Shown one piece after another: positions 33,441 through 46,037 of a stretch of 64,000 bases of DNA (within the stretch, counting starts at the first letter, position 1; every line of letters starts with the position of its first letter). This DNA comes from Gambelia wislizenii (Eukaryota > Chordata > Lepidosauria > Squamata > Crotaphytidae). Made by a program: the position numbers and the translations under genes. Below the pieces are notes generated by a model, which saw only the letters and a list, made by a program, of their open reading frames with translations, made no database searches and was not told where the DNA came from. The DNA is taken from assembly GCA_030847615.1 (NCBI GenBank), contig JAUMIR010000003.1:70194001-70258000 (forward strand). The letters run 5' to 3'.

Positions 33441-34135
33441 TAGATTTGAATCAGGATCATAGCACCAAGGATAGAGGCTTTGGGCTAAATCAAGTCCAAA
33501 GTCCCAGCAGGAGTAGATCCATTTAGTTAATTTCTGAATAGTTTGTCAGCACCTAAATCCCAGTGATTCGGTGGCTCTTCTCTAGTTGCCACTTGTAGTT
33601 AAATTAAAGGCTGTAGCTCCTTTTCTTCACATTGGTTGCTCTGAGGGAAATTTCCTCCTAAACTCCTGCTTTCCTCATGTGCTAAGCATATAAGGTACCT
33701 GTATATTTCTACCCATACAGAAATAGACCCTTGGGGGACATTTATCTTTATCTGGAAAACAGTGCAGGGGGCAAAATGAATCCTACTTTCTCAGGACCGC
33801 AATTCCTCATTTGCCTGCTATTAAACTTAAAAGTGTGCTGGAGATCTTGTGCAGACACTTACTACATCATATCCAGATTGTCCTTACTTAGAGATGTGAA
33901 GGCCAGGAAAGAACTGGAAAAATTCAAGGGGAGGGTCTCCCCCCCCAATACTTTTTTTGTTTGAGGTCCAATTTTTTCATCCTTTGTTTCCAAGAATTTT
34001 TGACTGTACTGTTAGGGCAACAGAAATCAAAATCAAAATTGCTCCTAAGTTTAAAATATTTTCTTAAAAAAACAAACAAAGCAAAACTGAATTTGAAAGT
34101 CTTGAAAAGTCAAGTTTTTCTACTCCTTACCTGCA

Positions 34136-35170
34136 TTAATTAATTAAATTTATATCCCAATTTTCTTCTAGCACAGGATTCAAGGCAGCATACATTCTTT
34201 TAAAAGCACAGTACAATAAAGACTCATAGTACAAAAGTTAAAATACAATTAAACTAATTTTTGATTTAAAAAACACGTTAAAAACACAAAAGCACACCTT
34301 TTACTTGTAAGACACAGCCACACTTTTAGTTCTTACAGCTGCTTTATCATAATGCTGTAGGATATGTATGCCAGATAGAACCTTAATTTGTGTTAGTTAC
34401 AGGAAGTACATCACCTTTCCAAAGAAAAGATGCAATAGTTTTTTTCTTGTTACACATTTTCATGAACTTTTTATAGATAGATGACTTGCTTTTCTTTATG
34501 CTTTTATATTTAATTCTTTGTTTCAAATTCTGGTTACCAACTCACATAAGTGACATGGAACTGCCACTGCATAGCACATGCAACCTTTGACCTATTTATG
34601 ATTTAAATATGAAATATTTCAATATTGCAGCCAGGAACTTCTGTCCTATCATTATACCTCCTAGACAGCCAGACTAGAGGTAGTTAGGATTACACTGTAA
34701 CTTTTCATTCAGTAATATATAGTGCATCTAATTCTTGGCAAATTTAATTAGATTTAATTTATTATACATAAAATCTACTAGAGCTGTATTTAACTCCCCT
34801 AACATATTATGTGCATTTTTATTAGTAACAGAGATATTATTGTTGTTGTCATTATAAAGGTTTTATACTGCCTGGTAACTAATGATCTCTAATCAATTAA
34901 CAAGAGAATGTTTACATCCAGAAAAGTTAAAACAATATGTAAAACTAAATAGAAAGTTACAACTAAAAAAAAAAAAAAGCTATCAGCAACAAAAATATTA
35001 TAGTATACAGTAGAGCTAAAAATATTAAACAGTTTTGAAACTAAAAACTAAAAGAACAGAAGATATTCACTTAGTGTCAAAATACTACATTGTGGGCACT
35101 GTCCAAGCTTCTCTACAGAGGGCATTTCTTAACCAGGGTACCATCAGCAAAAAGGCCCATTCTAGAAGCT
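34136..35170 (-). repeat. L2-like 3' tail remnants
   Basis: At 34136-34300 the minus strand resembles GCTGCCTTGAATCCTGTGC followed by GGGATATAAATTTAATTAA, a typical L2-type end. A second AT-rich, similarly arranged piece lies at about 34830-35170 (GTTGTTGTCATTATAAAGG). Both are degraded, and boundaries are approximate. Confidence 0.4.
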
Positions 35171-36029
35171 ATTCCTGTACTTTAGGTGAAAGGCCTCTGA
35201 AATGATCATAACATGCAGCTAGACAGATGTTATCAAGTGGCACCCTGGCCTAAAGCAGGTATGTACACCCGATGTTCCACATAGGTCTTTAGCATGGCCT
35301 CTGCAGGTGCCCTGACCCCCACAAGACCATCAGTCCCTCCAATAAAACAGTTCACCAGTGTATTAACTTTACTGTTTGGTTTTCGCATGCAACTGATTAT
35401 CTATATGATTTTCTTCTTTCCCTTTCTACCTCCATTCAGCCAAACCTTTTGTTGTTTTGGAGATGCTATTGCTGCTTAAAAGACACTCTGGTAGGGATCT
35501 CTGAGAGATTTTGGCTCTCTGAGTGAAGAGGGCAGAGCATTTTGTGTCAGATGCTAGAAAATTTCGTTATTCCTGCCCTATGGGTGCTGTTGCTAATGCT
35601 AACAAAGCAGTTCCATGGTGAACAGAGTTTTGAAAATTTACTGAGAAAAAACTAGGTTGCTGTCTTTGAAGGAGATGAGGCTGTTTGAGGAAAAGGGAAG
35701 TAATAGTGAAATAAAAATTAAAAATGGAAATCCAAAAAAAACCTGACTTTCTATGTTCTGAGTTTTATTTTTTGCATATCAATGAACTAACTTATTTGCT
35801 TTTATTCTGTCAATGTTGTTCTTTGCTCTTTTAACGAAATAAGAATATGTGGATTATGAGTTGCCCTGCAGTGTTTCACACAAAGATTATGGAAATATTT
35901 TCCAGTACTTGGATGGGTCAGGAAGGTGATACATTGAATGATTTTGTATTGCTAGATTTCTTTGTCATAATGGTCTGCCAAAGTGGAAGGAAAGTAGGGG
36001 ATGAATTCCTTGTTTTTCAGTAGAACTTA

Positions 36030-36775
36030 ACGCATTCTGGACTGGCCACTTACGTCATATAGCCCATGCTAAGTCGGTCACCTTCAATCCTAAGGAGCTG
36101 ATAACACCCAGCACATTTGATTTGACCTGGAAATAGAATAGCTAGAGCAAATGAAAATTGTTGCATAATCTTGTAATATCTGCTAGTTTTGGTTAATAGC
36201 ATTGCTCTCCATTCTGAAATGTGTTCAGTCGCAGACCTGCATTTAGTGCCTGGCAGTAATCCAAACAGAAGGCTACCACCACATGAATATCTCTGTCTAG
36301 ATAGGGTTGCCATTGGCATAGTTCTGTAACATTGGAGTCACTTGCACCTACTGTGACTGCAAGATTTAAGAGCATTGCCCCGCTGCAGACCTGATCCTTT
36401 GGGGAAACTGCATCTCCCCCCAGAAAGGGTTGAACACCACTAATCTACCTACCACTAATCTACCACTGAACAGATAATCTACCTGTTAACAGCACCTGTC
36501 TTGATTTAGTTTCATTTTATTGGCTCTCATCAAGATCATTTCTGCATACGTGCACTGATTTCATTTGGATTCAATAAAAAAAGAGAATGCAAGAGTATGC
36601 TCTATGGGTGCCACAGATACATTGACAACATTGGCAATCTTGAGATGGCCTTTTGCAGTGGTTTCATGTAAATGTTAAATAACAAAGTGGAAGAGAGTGG
36701 ATTGGAGTCCTGTGGAATCCCATAGCACAACTCTTAATGGGTAGAGAATCCTCCAGTAGCACTTTTTGGAATCAA
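36030..36775 (-). mobile_element. L2-like LINE, degenerate
   Basis: The pieces GGAGTCCTGTGGAATCCCAT (36707-36726) and CTGGCAGTAATCCAAACAG (36252-36270) parallel the L2-like minus-strand copy at 2-4 kb. The reading frames are broken. Confidence 0.55.
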
Positions 36776-36830
36776 AATATGTAAGTAGGAGCAAAGACCA
36801 AATACAGTGCAGTACTTCAACTTCCAAGCA

Positions 36831-37052
36831 ACAGTGTGGTGTTTTTAGTGTTGGACTACGACTCCAGAGACCAGGGTTCAAATCCCTGCTTAGCCATGGA
36901 AACCCACTGGGTGACCTTGGGCAAGTCACATTCTCTCAGCCTCAGAGGAAGGCAAAGGCAAACCCCAACCCCCCTCTGAACTAATCTTGCCAAGAAAACC
37001 CCATGATAGGTTCACCTTAAGCCAGAAATGACTTAAAGGCACACAACAACAA
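36831..37052 (+). mobile_element. MIR-like (CORE) SINE, near full length
   Basis: A tRNA-like head (GTTGGACTACGACTCC, GGGTTCAAATCCC) is followed by CCACTGGGTGACCTTGGGCA, CTCAGCCTCAGAGGAAGGCA and a 3' tail ending GGCACACAACAACAA. The best-preserved copy of this family in the window. Confidence 0.85.
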
Positions 37053-37101
37053 GCTTCAGCTTCCAATTCCCAGGTTTGTAGTACAGAGGCATTCTAAAAT
37101 A

Positions 37102-37336
37102 CAGTTGTCCCTTCATATCCATGGATTTGGTATTAAGTTCACGGCTTGAAAATATTCTTTAAAAAAACAATAATCCAAAAAGCAAGCCTTGATTTTGCTA
37201 TCTTATATAAGGGACACCATTTTGCTATGCCATTGCATATACAGTAATGGGACTTGAGTATTCACGGATTTTGGTATCCACGGGGGCGGGGGGGGGGTCC
37301 TGGAACCAAATCCCAGCAAATATGAAGGGACAACTG
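37102..37336 (+). mobile_element. Tigger-like MITE, family A
   Basis: A 235-bp element with TA on both sides (37100-37101, 37337-37338). It starts CAGTTGTCCCTTCATATCC and ends with the inverse of CAGTTGTCCCTTCATATT. The closest relative is at 24897. Confidence 0.85.
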
Positions 37337-38500
37337 TAGTTGCCTCTTATATAACAGGGATGTGCACATGCAAAACCTAAGGACATTGGGGGGGGGTCCA
37401 GCCTCCCATCTTTTTTTTTTTTTTACTGAAAATGCCCCCTGTACCCCTTTGTGGGTGTTGAACATTTTTCATTTAAAAAAATCAAGAATTTTTAAAATGG
37501 AAGGTGTAGTGGCAGGGATTAGATTTTCAGCAGGCCATCATGGCCCCCGAACCCCTGGAAGTTGGCTACCCCTGCTGTCTAAGAGCTGGTAGTGTTTCAG
37601 TACTGTAATGTCCTGCAGAAAAGCAACAGAATTGTTTCTCTTGCTGTTTTGCAATACAGTTGTCATCATAATTGAGCAAAAACAATCACACTGCTCCTAT
37701 ATGTCTTGAAAATTAACGTCCAGCACACAGTCTTGTGTTAGTTACTTGTGACACACAAGTAGTTTGAACAACAGGATGACTCTGTTCCAGTCTCCCTTGC
37801 CTGGAGGCACTTCTTACTAGTTGTGGGTAGTAAAATGACTGTTCTTTATGATCTGATGAATAGTTCATAACTATAAGTAAGTATAATTATTTAGGATGTT
37901 TATTTATAATATCCAAGCCTCCACAAATCCATTTACTAAGGTTCTCAACAGTGCAGCATTGGAATACCTTACTCTGCTCTTCTTGGGTGGGGTGGGATTC
38001 TTACAAAGTTTTGCTAACTGTTGGAGCAAGAAATAATGTGCTACATCTGCTTGCACCAGAACCCACCATGATAAAAGAGACACCTTTGGCATGAATTTGG
38101 TGCTGGGAATGGATTAGTGGTTTATGTGTATTATGCCTGGCTAGTAAGTCATGTCAAACTTTTTTGACCCTGATAATAACACTGGATTATTAGATACTAG
38201 AACTTGAAAGATTCACCTTCAGCCCATGGGAAACTTTATGTATAGCATTTTCAAAAAGTTGTTCTAGAAATAAGCGTAGGAAAAGGATTCAGTAGCCTTC
38301 TTCCTCATGTACCCCCATACTGAAAAAGTGATGATCTTCCCCTCCATGAAGCAGGAATGTGTACTCTTGAGTATTGATGCAATAGAGAGCGTCTGCATTG
38401 GGACCTCTAACTGTAGCCTTTCTTTTGTTGAGAAGAAAACACTGATTGATTATCTTTTTCTTTTTTTCCCCCCAGGTTAATACTTTTTTTTTAAAAAAAA

Positions 38501-38541
38501 ATGGCAGCAGAAACTCAGACGCTTAACTTTGGGCCTGAATG
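38501..38541 (+). CDS. GIGYF2: GIGYF2 coding exon 1 (start codon)
   Basis: This exon starts at 38476 after a CCCCCCAG acceptor, with 25 nt of 5' UTR before the ATG at 38501. The start context is strong (A at -3, G at +4). It encodes MAAETQTLNFGPE plus two bases of a Trp codon and ends before GTGAGT at 38542. This N-terminus is the one shared by vertebrate GIGYF2 (GRB10-interacting GYF protein 2). GIGYF2 is a cytoplasmic scaffold that, with 4EHP/EIF4E2 and ZNF598, represses translation of selected or stalled mRNAs. Phase (2 nt carried over) fits the next exon exactly. Confidence 0.95.
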
Positions 38542-41500
38542 GTGAGTTTCCTATCATATGTGTGTTCAAGGAATTTTCAATAAGAATTTTGGCTTATTTA
38601 TTTATTAAATTAAATATTAAATTTATTACATTTGACTTCTTTGTTTATTAAATTTATTTTCCGCCAAAAAGGTACTCAAGGCAGTTAACAGTAATGAACT
38701 TAGATAATAATACAGCTAAAGCAGATTAAAAATACATCAATAATAAAAGAACCAGAAGCCAGTCAATCAGAGCCCCCTTCAGCAAGTCAGTTTAGATGTC
38801 AAAAATCTTTGAACCAAGTACATGATGACAAGTGGTTGATTGCATCCTTGGTATGAATTAAGGACTAAACCCTTTTTTACTGTGTTGAAGAAATCTCACA
38901 TTTTGTGAGGACATAGAGTAGGTATGGGTAGCTTATTGTTCTTATGATTTATTGTTCTTTGTGGTATAGAGAGGTATGATTCTTCATTGTTTTTAAACTT
39001 TTTAAAAGTGTGTTTAATAAATTGAAATAACAGTGATAACAACAACAAAAAGAGTAAGTAATACAGTGACAGTAGAGGGAAAGCAGTGTTAAAGAACCAC
39101 TAGGGAGCAATAGATGTAGTTCTTGAATATTATTTCCTTTCCTAGAAGGAAATACTGTGTGCAAACGAGGATACTTATATTTCTTTTGCTGCTTTTTGTG
39201 ACCCTTCCTTGCAGTTGTACACTGTATAAGGCAGATTTGGCAAAGTACAGCCCATAGGCTGCATATAAACCCCATTATATCTCCCAACACTCCATTTTTA
39301 ATTTTAATTTTTTTTTACTTTAAAAGGTTCCTTATATCCTCTAAGAGGATGGGGGGTTTTTTTCACCTAGCTGCTGGGGTTTGCAGTACTCCCAGCAGCA
39401 ACAATGGACTGAGCAGAGACCTCAGTCTCCCTCACCCTAACTTAGGAGAGAAAGAGATGCACTCCCCTCTCCCTCCCTCACTTGAACAATCCAAAGCGCA
39501 GCTCCCCCCAGACCCCACTACTCCCCCTTCTCTGGACAGAGTGACTGCAGAAAGATGCAGTTTATCTAACTTCCCTAACTTGATGTCACGGTTCAACAAC
39601 CTGCTGCTACCATGTTATGCTAGCTCAGCCCCTCACTCCGTGCATGCACACAGGCACAGACTTGAGAAGCAAGGCTTGCACGTGTTTGCAATCAGCCCCA
39701 AGAGTACTCTTGCCGAGAACTCCTGTGCTGATCCTCCCAAGGCACACTCTTGGGATCCTTCTAGCCTAGGATCCCTCTGAACTATGTCTCTCCTTTCAGT
39801 AGCCATCACCACTCACTGTGTTTCCTCCCTTTCCACACAGCGCAGTGAGAAACTGTGTAGGCTCTCTGATTAACCAGTGGAACTACTTGCTACTATATAA
39901 CCAACCAACTCCTCCCTCATACCCCAGAGAGAGATAGAAATGTAGTAATGGCCAAGGATAGGCCCATGAACGCATCAGCTATAAGAAAATTAGAAAGCTT
40001 CTTTTATTCAAGCAAGCTTAAGAGGTAAATCACTTCAGTGAAGAAATCACTTCTTACTTCAGGCCAAAGGGTTAGAGTTACAGAGTATTAAAGTCAAAGC
40101 ATTCAGTTACATTCAGCTACATTCAGCCAAAGTTAAGAAAATAACCTAAAATTCCCTAATCGCCAACCACTACCCACATTCTTGATCTCTACTCACGAGG
40201 ATGCAGTCTTCTGTTAGATTCAGATGGAGGACTGGAGCTAGTTAGATGTTTCAGACTGGCTCAACAGCATCTTCCATTATTAAGTCCTTTGTCCTCTCAT
40301 CTTTCCATGAGATCTGAGGTGCTGTTCCAAGGTGTTCCTTCTGTCTCTCACCCTGCCATGTGCTCACACAAAGCATTTATACCTTATTTGAAATTAGCAG
40401 ACTGAAAGTTCTGATTGGTCATTTCTCTCTGGTGATCTGATGTCATGATGATACCGAATCAGAAATGCCCTTCACCTCCCACCTTTGGTTCCTTTAACCC
40501 TTTGTTTACCTGATGTCCTGCTGGCAAGACAGTCGCTGTTTGCAGGTAATGGGACATGTGGTCATTGCAGAATGATAGGAGTGCCATCACCTTTGCAGGA
40601 TGATGGGAAATGTTATCATTACACTCCCTTGGGCTGTTTTAGGTCTTTAGGATTTTTTTTAAATGGACATGATCAGAACTCGCATCCAGTTTTGAAAAAA
40701 GCCCACTATGCACCTAACAGCTTGCACAGTGAAATATCAGAATTAGGGTGTGCCCCCAGAGGGTGTGAGGCACTGTTTTAAGTTTTTTAAAAATCCAGTT
40801 TTGGATGAGGTCTGTGGTAGGAAGCATGCATGGATTTGGACCTCTAGAAATGGGTAACTGTGGAAAACTAGGGGACCACATTAACCTTGCAGGAGATATT
40901 GGAGAGGTCCCCACTGCACCTGCTCCCTTAAAAAAACAACAAGAACAACAACACAAACCCAAAACCTTTTTTGCCCCCAAACACTTTCTGGAGCATATGG
41001 AGACCTGTTTTGGGGCCTTCCTGGTCCCCTAGAAGGTGTTTTGAGGCTTTTTTAAAAAAAATGCAGAATGTCATTTGGGTTTCAAATGTGGAATTTCCTT
41101 GCACAACCCTAGAGGTCATTTTTGGGCACTTTGGATCAAAAAACAAAACATAAAAAAACCGAGCCGCTGGGAGTCTTGGGGGCCACAAAAATGATTCCGG
41201 GGGCTGCATGAAAGCCGCCCTTGCTCTAAAGTGTGGAAGAAGGAATATGTAGGACAATTGAAAGTTTCCATCCTGACATAAGAATAGTGATTGAGGAATA
41301 GATACAATTTTCAGAATGAACTTCCTGCTGACTTGTACATGGAAAAGAATATTGAGATACGGCCTTGTTCAGTAAGACTTTATTACGATGAAGGTGACTA
41401 TGATTTTGGGTACATAGTTATTAGTAAGTATTTTGAGGCTTATGTGTCCAGGATAGATTTGGCAAGCATCATCTTCATTGATCCAATTAAATATTGCCAT

Positions 41501-41906
41501 TCTCTACAATAAAAATACTGTTCATCTTAGAACTGTAGTTGAGTAAATTATATTCATCAGGGAATAAGTATTCATGCTGTAAACTGTAAAGAGCTTTATT
41601 TTTATAATGTAATATTTATTTTATACCAAATGTGTATACTTTACAACACATAACCCAAAAGATAAATATTTTGCTGTTCAACAGGATATTTTCCTTCTGC
41701 TCTTTTGTTCCATCTGTTACTAATTGACATACTGGCCTGGTACAAATGTAGTGCTGGCTCCCTGCAAACCATAGTTTGAAAATCAGCCATAGGAACATGT
41801 GCTTTCCCAACAACTGTAAAAGTACAACCCCACTTACTTTCCTCATATTAAAGATAGTTTGCATTAAATGTCTTCCCATCTCTTACTATCTCATTAAATG
41901 CTTTTG

Positions 41907-42290
41907 CAGTAGCACCCCCATATCCGCAGGGGATTGGTTCCGGGGGCCGCCGTGGATAGTGAATTCAATGGATAATAGCGAATGCCATTCACCACCACCC
42001 TGCCACCACCGCCAGAGCTCTCCCGGGGGAGGGAGGGGGCAGGCATGATCACTCCTGCCCTCTCCCTTCTCCCTTCCCCCTGCCATGGCCCTGCCGTGAT
42101 TGGAGCTCTCCCGGTGGAGGGAGGGGGCAGGCTCAATTGCTCCTGTCCCCTCCCTTCGCCCGCTGTGGCCCCGCTGTGACTAGAGCTCTCATGGGGGGAG
42201 GAGGGGGCAGGCGCAGTTGGCCCTGCCACAAACGGAGCCATCCTAGGGGAAGGGAGGGGAGGTGGGAAAAATGGTGGGAGGAGAGGAGAT
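41907..42290 (+). mobile_element. Tigger-like MITE with GC-rich tandem insert
   Basis: It begins CAGTAGCACCCCCATATCC, a family B end, then becomes very GC-rich. AGCTCTCCCGG-type repeats of about 80-90 bp start near 42016, 42104 and 42184. The right end is not clear because another MITE follows. Confidence 0.55.
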
Positions 42291-42340
42291 TAGCCAGCTC
42301 TTCCTCCTCTTTCCTCTGTTGGTCTTCAATTCAGATCATA

Positions 42341-42547
42341 GTCAGCCCTCCATATCCATGGATTCAACCATCCACATCTTGAAAGTATTAAAAAACAATT
42401 CCAAAGAGCAAACCTTGATGTTGCCATTTAATTCAAGAGACACTGTTTTGCTGTGCCACTGTATATAATGGGACTTGAGTATCCACGGATTTTGGTATCC
42501 ATGGCAAGTCCTGGAACCAAACTCCTGCGGATACCAAGTGCCCACTG
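42341..42547 (+). mobile_element. Tigger-like MITE, family A variant
   Basis: It opens GTCAGCCCTCCATATCCATG and closes with the inverse of CAGTGGGCACTTGGTATCC. The interior retains the AATGGGACTTGAGTATCC block. The left TA is displaced. Confidence 0.7.
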
Positions 42548-43419
42548 TACACTTTCAGTGGCCATATTGTGTCATCGTTACTATAACAGTAAGAGACTAC
42601 AAACAATTGAGAAGAGCTAGAGCTAAGATATAGTTCTGTTTGAAATTTTGAATACATGCACTCCAGTTATTTGGAAAATCAGTATAAAATTATAAGCTTT
42701 TAATGGGCCAAGGCGAATGTGCTGCATTTCCTTAGTAAAGCTAATATCTCAATAATATCTAATAGCTCCATCTGATAGGGAAATGTAAAGTAAGCTTTTG
42801 TTTACCCTAGGCACTAAAAACAATCTGGTGTCAGATTGAGAATACCATTTGTTTAATTTTCAAATAACTAATAAATTTCTCGCTCTTGAATTACTTACTT
42901 GAGAGATCCTGAGATTCTTATTTTGATGCCTTTCATACTTTCAGTTAGGTCTATTTTGTCAGATTGTTCGTTCATGTGAAAGTGGAAGGCTACTCACATA
43001 TAAGTAATGTTTATTCACGTTCCATAAAAACAGTGACCATAGGGTGGCAGCAGACTAACGTGACATAGTCCCAAATTGTTAGATTATCCTGTAGAACAGC
43101 AGTAGAGATAGAACATCTAAATATATGAGAAAATCTTCGCACTTTTGTTATTAATTTTTAATATTTACCATAATATTTAAATATCTGGTTCTCCTTTACT
43201 TCAGAAATTAATTATTAATCTTAACTGACCTAGAGTTGGATCTATAGATCCTTTGAAATAATTGGGACAAATTAGAAATTAGTAGCATAAAGTCCTGTTT
43301 ATTTTAGTGGATCTGTTCTAATCGTGACTAAGTGTGGATACAGTCCATAGTTACTGTGAAATTAGGTAACACTGGCATATGCAAAATCTGAATTAATCTA
43401 TTAATGTCATCTTAATGGT

Positions 43420-44137
43420 ATCAGTATGCATTAAACTTCAGTGTGAACACCTGAACAAACACCTGAGGCGAAGCCCCAAAATCAGTGTGTATAGAGCCAT
43501 CGTACTGTCTATTCTCTTTTACGGGTCTGAAACATGGGTCACCTATCGCCAACACTTACGACTCCTTGAAAGCTTTCATCAGCGCTGTATATGTACAATC
43601 CTAAATATACACTGGACTGACTATGTGAAGAATGTTGCTGTCTTTGAGCAAGCAGGGATGACCAGCATTGAGGCCATGATATTGAGAACACAGCTGCGCT
43701 GGCCAGGGCATGTTTCTAGGATGGAGGACCATCGCCTCCCCAAAATAGTACTCTGCGGTGAACTTGCCATGGGTCAGCGTAAGAGGGTCTCTCCAAAAAA
43801 GCGATACAAGGATTCCCTGAAACAACATCTCAGGCTTGGCCAAATTGATCACCAACAATGGTCCGCCCTAACCTCACATCAGGAGGCATGGAGACGCACT
43901 ATCCACAGTGCTGCAGCCTTATTTGAGAACTCACACCGAACAAGTCTTTAAGAGAAACGACAATGCAGAAAGAATCGCAACCTGGAAACATCACCGAAGG
44001 AGACCTTCTGCTGTGCCTTCTGCAACTGGACTTGTTTATCTCGGATTGGCCTTTTCAGTCATCAGCGCACTTGAAGAAAGCGCGGGATGAGTCCTTCCTG
44101 AATCTTCATTTGCGAAGAAAAGCCAGAGAGAGGAACT
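43420..44137 (+). mobile_element. Zinc-finger-tailed LINE, longest copy
   Basis: The plus-strand frame 43415-43951 encodes ISVYRAIVLSILFYGSETW, then LRLLESFHQRCICTILNIHW, then LILRTQLRW-like and GELAMGQRKRVSPKKRYK segments. It stops at HRTSL, after which another frame gives CRKNRNL and CAFCNWTCLSRIGLFSHQR. The 3' end is GCCAGAGAGAGG with no poly(A). It is the best reading of this element's C-terminal part, broken by one stop/frameshift near 43950. Confidence 0.82.
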
Positions 44138-44282
44138 TTAGGGAAAACAGGTCACAATCATTACCAGTAGTTACTGTTTACAGATAGCAGCTATAATGTT
44201 CTTAGATCTGAAGTCCTTGTATTCAGGAATGCTTCAACATGTAATTCCGAGCTTCCCAAAGCATGGAAGCCTTGTAGTAAAT

Positions 44283-44640
44283 GCCACTGCTGTGACCTCG
44301 GAAAGAGAAACAGGCAGGCACAGTTCCATTGTGTCTTATCTGCAGCTGAAGATGAAAGGCTCTCCCCTCCATTCTAACTGCCACTGCTTTGGCCTCAGAG
44401 AGAAGAATAGGCAGGTACAGCTCCATCATGCCTTAGCGCCAGCAGCAGATGAAAGGTCCTCCTCTCCATTCCAGTTGTAAGCTGCCACTGCTGTGGCCTC
44501 AAGGGAAAAAAAAAAGAATAGGCAGACACAGCTTCATTGTGCCTTAGTTCCAGCAGTGGATGAAGGGCCCTCCTCTCAGTTCCAGTTGCCACTGCTGTGG
44601 CCTCAAGGGGAGAGAAGGATAGGCAGTGTCTGCAAGACTC
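44283..44640. repeat. ~100-bp minisatellite, about 3.5 copies
   Basis: Copies start GCCACTGCTGTGGCCTC at 44283, 44380, 44484 and 44588 (periods 97, 104 and 104). Each unit has AATAGGCAGGCACAGCTCC and CCTCTCCATTCCAGTT. Short ORFs on both strands are by-products. An L2- or SINE-like 3' tail (TTTGTAAGCCACCATGGGAC, then (ATAAA)n) follows at 44690-44800. Confidence 0.85.
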
Positions 44641-45783
44641 AATCCCCTCCCCCACTGCCATTTCCTTTTCCTTATGTTTCCTATCTTATTTAGATTGTAA
44701 ACTCGAGAGCAGAGAACTGTTAAATTAATGATTTGTAAGCCACCATGGGACCCTTTTTGGCTGAAGGGCTGGGTATAAATGCTATAAATAAAATAAAATT
44801 AAATATCTATTTCTATTATGCCCTCTGCTTCCTTTCATTGTGAGATACCATAGTCTTAGCTATTGAGTTATGTGGTCCTGTTAAGATATTATGGCACATT
44901 ATGGTTTGAGCAATTTTAGAATGGAGTAGTAATGTATCAGAACCAAGACTGTGGCAAGTTCCTAGTTTTCTGAACCAAGTAAGGATTCTTTGAACAAGGT
45001 ATCACTTATCTGTTTAAGACTACACTATAGGAATTTAAATAACTAGTAAACATTAGAGCCTGAGTTGAAAACCACTTTTCATCTATATTTCCCCAAACCT
45101 GAACTGTATCTGTTCAGCCCAAACAGATCATCCTAACCCATTCTAAGTTGTTCACATTACCAGTTCAGGATGAGACTGGTGGTACATGTGCAGGCTATGG
45201 TCAGAATGCATCAAGAATACAAAATAATACATGGAAGAATTTTTATACATTTTGAGTTTGTCCAGGCTTCTATATCCTGCTTTCTTCAAGAGCTAGGAAG
45301 CAGCAGGCAGGACGGAGACCTGCTGCTTTAATGCTGCAATCCACTGTAGCACAGGCTGTGAAGGTAAACAGCCTGGTAAAGGAAGGAAAAAGGATAGCAT
45401 TTCTGTGCACTGTGGAATGCTTGCTGCATGCTCAGCTAGTCTCTAACTTTTAAAAGATGTTGTGTAAAGCTTTTCACTTTTGACCTTAAGAGTTAGTGTA
45501 CATAATTTTTTTATTAAATAGGCTCATTTGTGCCAGTTGTGCTCCAAGGTCCCATTAAATACAGGGTATAGTAACCATCCATTGCTGGACCAGACTTTTA
45601 GGCAAATTAACTCCAAGAGACTAGAGAGAGAGAATTTAATAACACGGAGAAGAGTCTTGAGTGAGCAAAAGAATGGGGAAATAATATTTAGGACTTCAGA
45701 TTTTCTCCTCTATTTTGTCTTTCAATAACTACAGCGATTCAGTCTAAGCATTTTTCTTTCTGTGACTAGAATCCAAAGAACGA

Positions 45784-46037
45784 CAGTGGGCCCTCCATAT
45801 CCACAGGGGGTTCCCCCCACAGATAGCAAAAACCATGGATGGTTGAACCCCATATTAATTAATGGGCACCGCCTTTTAGTTATGGGCACCACCATTTTAG
45901 GGTGTACAACGACACCAGTTTAGGTTTGCAGCAGTGCCATTTTAGGTATGGGCACCACCATTTTAAGTATTCAGTGTGACGATCCATGGATGCTCAGATT
46001 AGGGGATATTGAACCCGTGGATATGGAGGGCCCACTG
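45784..46037 (+). mobile_element. Tigger-like MITE, family B-like variant
   Basis: The ends CAGTGGGCCCTCCATATCC and its exact inverse GGATATGGAGGGCCCACTG give the clearest inverted termini in the window. TA follows the right end. The interior has three GGGCACCACCATTTTA repeats. Confidence 0.85.

Larger units (their letters stand above)
27310..38475 (+). other. GIGYF2: GIGYF2 intron 1
   Basis: An 11.2-kb intron from GTAAAG to a pyrimidine-rich TTTTTTTCCCCCCAG acceptor. It is rich in repeats, listed separately. ORFs of 113-134 codons near 27.5-27.9 kb on both strands lie in the GC-rich start of the intron and show no domain. Stretches 27.9-28.8, 29.4-30.5, 33.1-34.1, 35.2-36.0 and 37.6-38.4 kb hold nothing I recognise. 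Confidence 0.7.

Noticed and set aside
39349..39780. 143-codon ORF MGGFFHLAAGVCS...
   Set aside because: A Pro/Ser/Leu-rich low-complexity reading within a probable composite repeat. Not recognised, and no exon signals.
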